This document shows, piece after piece, positions 1 to 6,162 of a stretch of 8,221 nt of DNA. Below the pieces are notes generated by a model. It did not search any database. It was given only the letters and a program-made list of their open reading frames with translations, and was not told the origin of the DNA. Positions within the stretch are counted from its first letter, which is position 1, and the number at the start of each line of letters is the position of its first letter. The stretch is from CAZMVY01 sp964569765. Its GTDB lineage: Bacteria; Planctomycetota; Phycisphaerae; UBA1845; PWPN01. A program made the translations under genes and the position numbers. The stretch is from contig CAZMVY010000216.1 in the NCBI GenBank assembly GCA_964569765.1, forward strand, positions 1 to 8,221, read 5' to 3'.

Positions 1-1
1 C

Positions 2-916
2 GCGGCGGGCCTGGAGGCCGACCACGAGACGGTCGCGCCGGCGATCGAGGCGTTCGTTCTGCGGGTGACCGTCCGCGCGCCGCAGCTTCGGAATCGCGTA
101 TTGCCATTGCCGAGCGGGGGCAGCGCGTGCAAGCGGCTGAACCTGTTTCTGCGCTGGCTGGTGCGGCGCGACAACGTGGATACGGGGCTATGGGATCGGA
201 TTCCGCGATCCCGACTGATCGTGCCGTTGGATACGCATATGCATCGGGTTTGCCGCGTGCTGGGGCTTACGATTCGAAGGGGGGCAGACCTCCGCACAGC
301 GCAGGAGATTACGGCGGCGTTCCGGACGGTTTCGCCGGACGACCCGGTGCGGTATGACTTTGCCCTGACGCGGCTCGGGATCCGGTCGGATGGAGAGATG
401 GACCTGTTCGTGAGAGAGTATGGGTTGTCGGCGGCAGTCGGACCATGTACCGTGCGAGGCCGGCATCGATTCGGGAAGAATCAGTCGAAAGGAGACAACC
501 ATGTTGAGCAAGAAGATGGAAGAAGCCCTGAACGAGCAGATCAACGCGGAGTTGTATTCCTCCTATCTGTATCTGGCGATGGCCGCCTGGTTTCAGGAGG
601 CGAACTTCGTCGGTTTCGCCGCGTGGATGCGTGCTCAAGCCAAGGAAGAAGAGGAGCACGCCATGAAGATTTACGACTACATCCTGGAGCGAAACGGGCA
701 CGTTTCCCTCAAGCCGGTTGCCGCGCCCGGCGATTCGTTCGGCTCGCCGCTGAAGGTCTTCGAGGCAGCATACAAGCACGAGCAGTCCATTACCGCGCGG
801 ATCAACAAGCTGGCCGAACTGGCGGCGGAGGAGCGCGATCGGGCGACGGCTCTGTTCCTCGACTGGTTCATCAGCGAGCAGGTGGAGGAGGAGGCGCAGA
901 CGAATCTGATCTATGA
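2..916 (+). CDS. TIGR02757 (DUF2400) family protein, 5'-partial, C-terminus abnormal
   Basis: The gene enters from the left edge; the frame is open from base 2, so the N-terminal part lies outside the window. The visible part reads GSACKRLNLFLRWLVRR, then IPRSRLIVPLDTHMHRV, then DDPVRYDFALTRLGI, which is the signature of the TIGR02757/DUF2400 family. I infer a distant HhH-GPD glycosylase relationship: the Lys of SACK (codon 131-133) and the Asp of PLDTH (codon 230-232) sit where endonuclease III has its catalytic Lys and Asp (VDTHIFRV). The true biochemical role of the family is not known to me. Family resemblance ends near base 420. No stop follows there: the frame continues through the whole start region of the ferritin gene to a stop at 914-916, giving an Arg/Gly-rich tail that looks like out-of-frame ferritin sequence. 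The native end was probably near 420, with the stop lost by frameshift, mutation or sequence error. I see no C-terminal cysteine cluster. The family call is firm; the 3' end is not. Confidence 0.72.
   Translation, partial: AAGLEADHETVAPAIEAFVLRVTVRAPQLRNRVLPLPSGGSACKRLNLFLRWLVRRDNVDTGLWDRIPRSRLIVPLDTHMHRVCRVLGLTIRRGADLRTAQEITAAFRTVSPDDPVRYDFALTRLGIRSDGEMDLFVREYGLSAAVGPCTVRGRHRFGKNQSKGDNHVEQEDGRSPERADQRGVVFLLSVSGDGRLVSGGELRRFRRVDACSSQGRRGARHEDLRLHPGAKRARFPQAGCRARRFVRLAAEGLRGSIQARAVHYRADQQAGRTGGGGARSGDGSVPRLVHQRAGGGGGADESDL
489..494 (+). promoter_or_regulatory. Shine-Dalgarno of the ferritin gene
   Basis: AAGGAG lies 6 bases before the ATG at 501. It is the best ribosome binding site in the window and fixes the ferritin start at 501 rather than at the in-frame ATG at 420, which has no such site and would add 27 unconserved residues. 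Confidence 0.85.
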
Positions 917-992
917 GCAGCTGAAGATGGTCGGCGAAGACCACGTCGGCGGGATCTTCATGCTGGATCATCGGTTCGGCAAGCGGGAATAG
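501..992 (+). CDS. ftnA: Non-haem bacterial ferritin
   Basis: This encodes a 163-residue iron-storage ferritin. Such proteins assemble into a 24-subunit cytoplasmic shell, oxidise Fe(II) at a di-iron centre and store it as a ferric mineral. The length matches E. coli FtnA (about 165 residues), and the expected ferroxidase ligands fall at the same positions: Glu17 (INAELYSS), Glu50 and His53 (KEEEEH), Glu94 (YKHEQ), Gln127 and Glu130 (SEQVEEE), with Tyr24 beside the site. The absence of a haem-ligand context and the KHEQ and SEQ motifs separate it from bacterioferritin and Dps. The start at 501 follows a strong AAGGAG. It sits downstream of the TIGR02757 gene and 121 bases before ruvX; neither neighbour suggests an iron operon. 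I found no convincing promoter or Fur-like box in the 80 bases before it. The family is certain; the symbol is by analogy. Confidence 0.95.
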   Translation: MLSKKMEEALNEQINAELYSSYLYLAMAAWFQEANFVGFAAWMRAQAKEEEEHAMKIYDYILERNGHVSLKPVAAPGDSFGSPLKVFEAAYKHEQSITARINKLAELAAEERDRATALFLDWFISEQVEEEAQTNLIYEQLKMVGEDHVGGIFMLDHRFGKRE

Positions 993-1017
993 CGGCGGCG
1001 GTTGGGGGGCGATGCCT

Positions 1018-1040
1018 CGCCTTCGGAGATGGCGAAGGCG
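1018..1040 (+). terminator. Weak hairpin after ferritin
   Basis: CGCCTTC (1018-1024) and GAAGGCG (1034-1040) are perfect inverted copies around a 9-base loop, 25 bases after the ferritin stop. No T-run follows, so this is at best a U-less terminator or an RNA-stabilising stem. Nothing else is recognisable in the ferritin-ruvX gap. Confidence 0.28.
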
Positions 1041-1113
1041 GTGTCCGTCCGCTCGCCGGTCGAACCGCAGCATGTTTCCCGGTCCAGGTGGCCCCTGTTC
1101 GGGCTTGGCCGCG

Positions 1114-1539
1114 ATGGCACGTTTTCTCGGCATCGACTACGGCACGAAGCGGATCGGCATCGCCCTCAGCGATCCCGACGCACGTATCGTTTCGCCCGCG
1201 CGGGTCATGGAGGCGAAGGGTTCGCCCGCGGCCGATGCGGAGGCTGTGATTGCCCTCGCCGCGGATCTCGGCGTGGATGCGTTTGTGGTGGGCCTTCCGC
1301 TGAACATGGACGGCACGGAGAGCGAGCAGACCCGCCTGACTCGGGCCTTCGCGCGGGAACTGGAGAGCCGGAGGGCGGGCGCTGTTCACCTCTGGGATGA
1401 ACGGCTCAGCAGCCATGCGGCCGACGGCCTTCTCGCGGAACGCGACCTGACGCGAAAGAGACGCGCGGCGCGTCGGGACGCGATTGCCGCTGCGGTGATC
1501 CTGTCGGGGTTTCTCGAAGCGCAACGACGGCCAGGCTGA
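1114..1539 (+). CDS. ruvX: RuvX/YqgF, putative pre-16S rRNA maturation nuclease
   Basis: This is a 141-residue RNase H-fold protein of the YqgF/RuvX family, whose members act in the cytoplasm in 16S rRNA 5'-end maturation and have also been proposed as Holliday-junction resolvases. It opens with ARFLGIDYGTKRIGIALSD (acidic residue Asp8). VVGLPLNMDG follows at about residues 58-67, WDERLSS at 94-100 (Asp95, Glu96), and a final helix with Asp122 (RRDAIAAAVIL). These are the family's conserved blocks in the right order, and the length is typical. The ATG at 1114 places LGIDYG near the N-terminus as usual. In-frame ATGs at 1012 and 1072 would add unconserved Arg/Pro-rich sequence. I see no clear Shine-Dalgarno at 1114, so the start rests on homology. 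It is followed by a 118-base gap with a hairpin and a promoter-like element, so it is probably not co-transcribed with the debranching enzyme gene. Confidence 0.93.
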   Translation: MARFLGIDYGTKRIGIALSDPDARIVSPARVMEAKGSPAADAEAVIALAADLGVDAFVVGLPLNMDGTESEQTRLTRAFARELESRRAGAVHLWDERLSSHAADGLLAERDLTRKRRAARRDAIAAAVILSGFLEAQRRPG

Positions 1540-1579
1540 GCTGTGCCGCGGGGGGGGGCCGGGTTCGCCTTCTTGCGGC

Positions 1580-1599
1580 CCGCGCCTTGGTCGGCGCGG
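1580..1599 (+). terminator. GC hairpin after ruvX
   Basis: CCGCGCC (1580-1586) pairs with GGCGCGG (1593-1599) around the 6-base loop TTGGTC, 40 bases after the ruvX stop. A competing stem, GGGCCG (1556-1561) with CGGCCC (1576-1581), overlaps it. No T-tract follows. It may end the ruvX transcript, but the loop also contains the predicted -35 box of the next gene, so one reading may be wrong. Confidence 0.38.
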
Positions 1600-1615
1600 C
1601 GGGACCGCATACAAT
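1587..1615 (+). promoter_or_regulatory. Predicted sigma-70-type promoter for the debranching enzyme gene
   Basis: TTGGTC (1587-1592, three of six consensus bases) and TACAAT (1610-1615, five of six) are separated by 17 bases, in the gap before the ATG at 1658. Transcription would begin near 1622 and leave a leader of about 36 bases. The -10 box stands out in very GC-rich DNA; the -35 box is weak. Confidence 0.42.
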
Positions 1616-1645
1616 CTCACCTCGCGGCATGGGCGCGGAACCCGC

Positions 1646-1650
1646 GAAGG
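1646..1650 (+). promoter_or_regulatory. Shine-Dalgarno of the debranching enzyme gene
   Basis: GAAGG ends 7 bases before the ATG at 1658, supporting that start. The protein reaches its first conserved block (NGRGGFACGT) about 18 residues in, as expected for the family. Confidence 0.6.
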
Positions 1651-1657
1651 ATCACGC

Positions 1658-3625
1658 ATGAAAGATTTCCCCGGCATCGCCTCGCTGGACAAGGAGTGGC
1701 TTCTCTGCAACGGCCGCGGCGGGTTCGCCTGCGGGACGACGGTCGGGGTGATGACACGCCGCTATCACGGCTTGCTGCTGGTCGCGGCCCGACCGCCGCT
1801 GGAGCGGTGGATGCTCCTCAACGCCGTGGTTGAGAAACTGACGCTGGGCGAGGCCGTTATCGAGCTGGCGAATTTCGAGTTTGAGAATCTCTTTCATCCG
1901 CGGGGCTACGAATGGCTGACCGAGTTCACGTATGATCTCTCGCCGGCGCGGCCGTGGGTGCGGTTCGTGTACCGTTGGGGGGGCACGTCCGTTGTGAAGT
2001 GGGTGCGGCTCCGTGCCGGCTGCGACGAAGTCGAATTGCGATACGACGTGAGCGTGCCGGCGGGGCAGGAGCTTCAGTTCGAGATCCTGCCGCTGGCGTC
2101 GATGCGCGACTTTCACGCCGTCCTGCGGGGCTGGTGCCCGATGAAGCTCAGTGCCGGCGTCGGCGGCTTTCTGCTGCAGGGTCCGCACTCGACCTGTCCG
2201 GAACTGATGATGCACGGCACGCGTGCCGGCGCCGACGGTCGGGAGGAGCCGCTTCTATTCGATCCCGCGGCGGACTGGTGGCACGGCTTCCGCTACCGCG
2301 TGGAGAGGGCCCGCGGCCTGGACTATCAGGAGGATCTGTTCGCCCCCGGCTGGTTTCGCACGCATGGCTCCGGGAACTTCCGGATCACGCTGCGGGCGTG
2401 GGCGCAAGGGCCCGGCGGCGAGGAGGAGGCTGCCGGGGGCTCGCCGTCCGCCGCGGAGGAGGATTCGCACACCCCCGTGGAGCGCCTTTCAGTGGGCGAC
2501 CGCCTGTTTCGGGCCGCGCGGCAGTTCATGGTGGATCGCCGCAGCGCGAAGGGCGGCTGGTCGCGCACGATCCTCGCGGGGTATCCCTGGTTCGGCGACT
2601 GGGGGCGCGACGCGTTTATATCCCTTCCGGGCCTCCTGCTGCTGGACGAGCGGTTCGACGAGGCCCGGGAGGTCCTGTGCACGTTTGCCTCGGCTCAACG
2701 CGACGGCCTGATCCCCACCCGGTTCAGCGCCTACGGCGCCGGGTGCGATTACAACAGCGTGGACGCCTCCCTCTGGTTCGTCCATGCTGCGGTCGCTTAC
2801 CTGACGGCCAGCCGGGATCTGGCGACGTGGCGGGATGTGCTCCAGCTTGCGTGCGAGCGCGTGGTGGATGCGTTCGTGGGCGGCACGCGATTCGACATCC
2901 GCATGGGTGCCGACGGGCTCGTTTCCGCGGGCAACCCGACGACCCAGCTTACCTGGATGGACGCCAAGTGCGGGGATATCGTGTTCACTCCCCGGCACGG
3001 ACGGTGCGTGGAGGTCAACGCCCTCTGGTATCATGCCCTGTGCCTGCTTGCCGAGCGGACGTCGGACGGCGGGAAATATGCAAGCCTGGCGCGGCGGGCC
3101 AGGCGGAGCTACGCGCGGACGTTCTGGAACGAGGATTGCCATTGTCTTTACGACTGTGTGCGGCCGGGCGAGGCGGACGCGTCCATCCGGCCGAATCAGA
3201 TCTTCGCGGTCAGCCTGCCGCATTCGCCGCTGGAACCGGCTCAACAGGCGGCCGTGGTGGAGTGCGTGCGGAAACACCTCCTGACCCCGTACGGATTGCG
3301 GTCGTTGGCGCCTTCCGATCCGAGGTATCACGGCCGGTACGAAGGTAGCCCACCGCAGCGTGATGCGGCGTATCATCAGGGCACGGTGTGGGCGTGGCTG
3401 ATCGGCCCGTACGTCGAGGCGTATCTGCGGGTGCATGGCTTCAGCCTGGAGGCGAAGGCCCAGTGCCGCGAGCTTCTGAGGCCGCTTGTGGCCCACCTTG
3501 ATGAGGCGGGGCTTGGGTCGGTCAGCGAAATCTTTGACGGCGACCCGCCTTATCGGCCGAACGGATGCATCGCACAGGCGTGGAGTGTGGCGGAGCTGCG
3601 CCGGGCGCTGGCGATGGTGGAGTAG
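1658..3625 (+). CDS. Archaeal-type glycogen debranching enzyme (amylo-alpha-1,6-glucosidase, GH133)
   Basis: This 655-residue cytoplasmic enzyme of glycogen breakdown would hydrolyse the alpha-1,6 branch stubs; both halves of the family are present. The N-terminal GDE_N domain (about residues 15-235) carries NGRGGFACGT and the TRRYHGLLLV motif at 33-42. A Gly/Glu/Ala/Ser-rich linker spans about 249-273. The C-terminal GDE_C (alpha/alpha)6-barrel (about 275-650) carries PWFGDWGRDAFISLPG from residue 310, GLIPTRF and DYNSVDASLWF after it, NPTTQLTWMDAK at 426-437, VEVNALWY at 451-458, and a late YHQGTVWAW block. Acidic residues within GDWGRD and TWMDAK are the likely catalytic region, by family knowledge. 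Length is typical of the TIGR01561-like proteins. It has its own promoter-like element and Shine-Dalgarno. No glycogen synthase, branching enzyme or phosphorylase is in the window, so it appears as a lone gene here. Confidence 0.93.
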   Translation: MKDFPGIASLDKEWLLCNGRGGFACGTTVGVMTRRYHGLLLVAARPPLERWMLLNAVVEKLTLGEAVIELANFEFENLFHPRGYEWLTEFTYDLSPARPWVRFVYRWGGTSVVKWVRLRAGCDEVELRYDVSVPAGQELQFEILPLASMRDFHAVLRGWCPMKLSAGVGGFLLQGPHSTCPELMMHGTRAGADGREEPLLFDPAADWWHGFRYRVERARGLDYQEDLFAPGWFRTHGSGNFRITLRAWAQGPGGEEEAAGGSPSAAEEDSHTPVERLSVGDRLFRAARQFMVDRRSAKGGWSRTILAGYPWFGDWGRDAFISLPGLLLLDERFDEAREVLCTFASAQRDGLIPTRFSAYGAGCDYNSVDASLWFVHAAVAYLTASRDLATWRDVLQLACERVVDAFVGGTRFDIRMGADGLVSAGNPTTQLTWMDAKCGDIVFTPRHGRCVEVNALWYHALCLLAERTSDGGKYASLARRARRSYARTFWNEDCHCLYDCVRPGEADASIRPNQIFAVSLPHSPLEPAQQAAVVECVRKHLLTPYGLRSLAPSDPRYHGRYEGSPPQRDAAYHQGTVWAWLIGPYVEAYLRVHGFSLEAKAQCRELLRPLVAHLDEAGLGSVSEIFDGDPPYRPNGCIAQAWSVAELRRALAMVE

Positions 3626-3628
3626 GGA

Positions 3629-3646
3629 GCGGCCGGCCGCGGCCGC
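3629..3646 (+). terminator. All-GC inverted repeat just after the debranching enzyme gene
   Basis: GCGGCC (3629-3634) pairs with GGCCGC (3641-3646) around a 6-base loop; the first 12 bases also form a palindrome on their own (GCGGCCGGCCGC). It starts 3 bases after the stop codon. It is a plausible transcript end or RNA-stabilising stem, but no T-run follows. Confidence 0.35.
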
Positions 3647-3672
3647 CGGGGCCCGAAAGCCGGGGGCAGGAA

Positions 3673-3686
3673 CCCCGTCATCGGGG
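3673..3686 (+). terminator. Second small hairpin in the gap before hflX
   Basis: CCCCG and CGGGG flank a TCAT tetraloop. A stem of five GC pairs with no T-tract is weak evidence alone. Together with the repeat at 3629-3646 it suggests that transcription of the debranching enzyme gene ends in this gap. Confidence 0.25.
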
Positions 3687-3739
3687 GACGACGCCTTCAC
3701 GTTTCTCGCGGGCGCGTCGCGCCGACCGGTCCGTCGTCG

Positions 3740-3769
3740 TTGACCCGCCGGGTATGCGGTTCCTAGAAT
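3740..3769 (+). promoter_or_regulatory. Predicted sigma-70-type promoter for hflX
   Basis: TTGACC (3740-3745) and TAGAAT (3764-3769) each match five of six consensus bases with an 18-base spacer. This is the best promoter in the window. Transcription would start near 3776, giving a leader of about 100 bases to the GTG at 3877, or about 20 to the in-frame TTG at 3796. Confidence 0.6.
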
Positions 3770-3876
3770 AGGACGCGGTCAGGGCCGGGGCCGGCTTGCG
3801 GGGCAGTGCCTCTCGGGCTCTTAAGCAGGCGGCGGCGCCCGGACGATTCTTCGACCCGCCACGCGGGACGGACAGG

Positions 3877-5199
3877 GTGAACCAAGAGCGACGGACAGAT
3901 CTCAGCGTTCGATCCGAACGAGCAGTCCTGGTCGGTGTGATTCTGCCGAATTCGCAACCGGATTGGGGAGACCCGCTGGGGGAACTGCGCTGCCTCGCGG
4001 AGACGGCCGGCGCGATTACCGTGGACCAGATCATCCAGCGGCGCGAGCGGATCAACCCGGGCTTCTACGTCGGCAGAGGCAAGGTCGAGGAAATCCGCCG
4101 GCGCGCCGAGGCAAGCAACGCCGATGTTGTGATTTTCGACAACGACCTTTCGCCGGCTCAGATCCGCGAACTGGAAGAGTCGCTCAACTGCAAGGTTCTC
4201 GACCGTAGCGAATTGATCCTCGATATCTTCGCGGCAAGGGCGCGCACGCACGAGGCCCGCATTCAGGTCGAGCTCGCGCAGCTCGAGTACACGGCACCGC
4301 GCCTCCGCGGCATGTGGACGCACCTCGAACGCATCGCCGGCGCGGGGGGCGCCACGGGCGCTGGAAACGTGGGCGGCATCGGTACGCGCGGCCCCGGCGA
4401 GCGTCAGATCGAGATCGACCGGCGGATCGTTTCCCGGCGCATGACGGCCCTGAAACGCGAACTGGCGGCGATTGACCGGCGGCGGGTGCAGACCGTCCGC
4501 TCGCGAAGGGATCAGTTCACCGTTTCGCTCGTGGGCTACACGAACGCCGGCAAGAGCACCCTGATGAACGCCCTCACGGATGCCGGCGTGCTCGTGGAGG
4601 ACAAGCTCTTTGCGACGCTGGACACGAAGACGCGGAAGTGGAATCTCGGCAACGGCCAGGTTGCGCTGCTCAGCGACACGGTCGGCTTCGTCCGTGATCT
4701 GCCGCACCACCTGGTGGCTTCATTCCGCGCAACGCTCGAAGAGACGATCCACGCGGACCTCCTGCTCCATGTGATCGACGCCGCCGCTCCGAACGCGGAA
4801 AAGCAGGTCAAGGCGGTGATGGCCGTGTTGACGGAGTTGGGGTGCTCCGAGCATCGGATTCTTCCGCTGCTTAACAAGATCGACGCCGCGGAGGATATCG
4901 CCCTTGTTCAGACGCTCGAGCGGCAACTGCCCGGAGCCCTGCGGATCTCTGCCCGGAGCGGCCGCGGTCTCGACCAGCTCGTTCAACGGGTCAGTGACGT
5001 CATGCGGGGCGATGTCCGGCGCGTCAGGGTCCGTCTGCCCGCGTCGGATGGCAAAGCGCTGGCGTTCATCGAGCATCACGGGGAGGTGCTCGATCGGCGT
5101 TACGAGGACCACAGCGTCGAGCTGGATGTCCGCCTCGGCTCACGCGACCTGCTTTACCTTCAGGAACATCACCGCTCCGCGGCCGTTACGGGGCTGTAG
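3877..5199 (+). CDS. hflX: GTPase HflX
   Basis: This is a ribosome-associated GTPase of the TRAFAC/Obg-HflX group; characterised HflX proteins bind the 50S subunit and split or rescue stalled ribosomes, notably under heat stress. From a GTG start at 3877 it has 440 residues. The N-terminal HflX domain begins at ERAVLVGV and includes GFYVGRGKVEEI, DLSPAQIRELEE and the block LDRSELILDIFAARARTHEA. A glycine-rich loop then leads to GTRGPGERQIEIDRR. The G domain has G1 GYTNAGKST (220-228), switch region FATLDTKTR, G3 DTVGF (267-271), G4 NKID (333-336) and G5 SARSG (358-362). A short C-terminal domain follows. The frame is open upstream to a TTG at 3796 (467 residues), but those 27 residues are unlike the family, which normally starts shortly before ERAVLVGV. 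The Shine-Dalgarno at 3877 is weak (GGGA about 8 bases away), so the start is uncertain. It is monocistronic by position, with its own promoter and a convergent neighbour. Confidence 0.94.
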   Translation: MNQERRTDLSVRSERAVLVGVILPNSQPDWGDPLGELRCLAETAGAITVDQIIQRRERINPGFYVGRGKVEEIRRRAEASNADVVIFDNDLSPAQIRELEESLNCKVLDRSELILDIFAARARTHEARIQVELAQLEYTAPRLRGMWTHLERIAGAGGATGAGNVGGIGTRGPGERQIEIDRRIVSRRMTALKRELAAIDRRRVQTVRSRRDQFTVSLVGYTNAGKSTLMNALTDAGVLVEDKLFATLDTKTRKWNLGNGQVALLSDTVGFVRDLPHHLVASFRATLEETIHADLLLHVIDAAAPNAEKQVKAVMAVLTELGCSEHRILPLLNKIDAAEDIALVQTLERQLPGALRISARSGRGLDQLVQRVSDVMRGDVRRVRVRLPASDGKALAFIEHHGEVLDRRYEDHSVELDVRLGSRDLLYLQEHHRSAAVTGL

Positions 5200-5209
5200 T
5201 ACCGGTTTG

Positions 5210-5229
5210 CCCGCCGGGGCGCCGGCGGG
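5210..5229. terminator. Bidirectional GC hairpin between convergent hflX and HAD genes
   Basis: CCCGCCGG (5210-5217) and CCGGCGGG (5222-5229) form a perfect 8-bp GC stem with a GGCG tetraloop. It lies in the 59-base gap between the hflX stop (5199) and the HAD stop (5259), exactly where a shared terminator is expected. There is no T-run on either side, so it would be a U-less terminator. Confidence 0.5.
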
Positions 5230-5258
5230 GTCGCGCGATACTTGCTGCGGCGGGCGCG

Positions 5259-6146
5259 TCACTGTCGCCAGGGCGGTTTCTCGGGCAGGTGCGCATCAAA
5301 CTCGCTGATCAGCGCGCGTTCGTAGTCGGCGGTGAACCGGCCCGAGAAGAAGCGGTCGAGCGCCTCCCCGTAAAAGCGCTTCCAGCTTGCCTCCTCCCGG
5401 CCGGGGTTGATCGGATAGAACAGGGCATTGTTCGCACGCGCCGCCTTCAGATCTCCCGGGGCATCGCCGATCATGAGCATACGGTTCGGCGCGTACCGCC
5501 CCGCGGCGGCGAGCCGGATGTGCTCGGTCTTCGTGCCGAGTTCCTGGCCGCAGATCATCGCCGCGTAGCGAGCGAGGTCGTGCTCCTGCCATTCACGCAG
5601 GAGTGCCTCGGTCGGCGTCTGGCTTACCACGATCACATCGGCTTGCTCGACGAGCCTCGCCAGCGATTCGCGGACGAAGGGAAACGGCGGCACGTTCTTA
5701 ACCATATCGCCGATCGCGGCGTTGACGGCGAGGCTCCATTCCAGGGCGTGTCGCAGCGTTGCATCACCGGTCTGCTCGATACGCTTGCGGAGGTTCGCGT
5801 TGTCCAGCGGGACGCCGGAGGCGATGAACTCACGGATGGCCCGAACGTCCGGGATGGTCGCGCCGCGGGCCTTCACCTCGGGGCGCTCGCGCAGCAGGTC
5901 CAGCACCTTCACGAGCGCCGGCCAGCGGTTGACGCCGCGATCCTTGGAATAGAGGTTGACGAACTCCCAGCACTCGCGGGCGTACTTCGAGACCGCCTGC
6001 AATCCGAAGAACTTGATCGCGGCGGGGGCGAAGCACTCCTTGTGCTTGATTTCCATCGTGTCGAAGATGCAGCCGTCGGAGTCGATGCCGACAAGGAACG
6101 AGTGTCGTGGCTGGAACGCCGAAAACGCTGCGGTTACGTCAGGCAT
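5259..6146 (-). CDS. HAD-superfamily hydrolase (phosphatase-like), substrate unknown
   Basis: This 295-residue cytoplasmic protein carries all four HAD motifs (numbered from the ATG at 6146): motif I GIDSDGC with nucleophile Asp22 and acid/base Asp24; motif II VVSQTP with Ser165; motif III Lys206 in LGTKTEH; motif IV MIGDAPGD with Asp228 and Asp232. A Mg-dependent phosphatase of small metabolites is the expected activity. Between motifs I and II lies a cap of roughly 140 residues, large for the class, beginning with FDTMEIKHKECF. Cys replaces the usual Thr after DxDG. It starts 16 bases after the SDR stop, so the two are almost certainly one transcript and perhaps one pathway. The start could instead be the ATG at 6152; the frame is open to 6194, but that would overlap the SDR end and add an unconserved Arg-rich lead. 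Superfamily assignment is firm; the substrate cannot be read from the sequence. Confidence 0.88.
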   Translation of the reverse strand: MPDVTAAFSAFQPRHSFLVGIDSDGCIFDTMEIKHKECFAPAAIKFFGLQAVSKYARECWEFVNLYSKDRGVNRWPALVKVLDLLRERPEVKARGATIPDVRAIREFIASGVPLDNANLRKRIEQTGDATLRHALEWSLAVNAAIGDMVKNVPPFPFVRESLARLVEQADVIVVSQTPTEALLREWQEHDLARYAAMICGQELGTKTEHIRLAAAGRYAPNRMLMIGDAPGDLKAARANNALFYPINPGREEASWKRFYGEALDRFFSGRFTADYERALISEFDAHLPEKPPWRQ

Positions 6147-6162
6147 GGGCATTTCTCGCCGC

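Noticed and set aside
424..453. Possible promoter TTGTCG ... TACCGT before ferritin
   Set aside because: The -10 match is only three of six bases, so it is no better than chance in this sequence.
420..500. Upstream ATG extension of ferritin
   Set aside because: The 27 added residues are unlike ferritins, and AAGGAG is placed correctly for the ATG at 501.
1012..1113. Upstream ATG extension of ruvX
   Set aside because: It adds 34 Arg/Pro-rich residues before the conserved LGIDYG block, which normally sits near the N-terminus.
309..1133. Long minus-strand ORF (274 residues) opposite the ferritin gene
   Set aside because: It is antisense to a gene with full ferroxidase motifs, and its translation is Arg/Pro/His-rich with no recognisable domain; a high-GC shadow.
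1954..3348. Plus-strand ORF of 464 residues inside the debranching enzyme gene
   Set aside because: It is in the wrong frame relative to the conserved GDE motifs and its translation is almost entirely Arg/Gly/Ala/Pro; a frame shadow.
2489..3700. Minus-strand ORF of 403 residues opposite the debranching enzyme gene
   Set aside because: It has no domain-like sequence and lies wholly antisense to a confirmed gene.
3763..4710. Minus-strand ORF of 315 residues opposite hflX
   Set aside because: Antisense to the HflX N-terminal and G domains, with no motif of its own.
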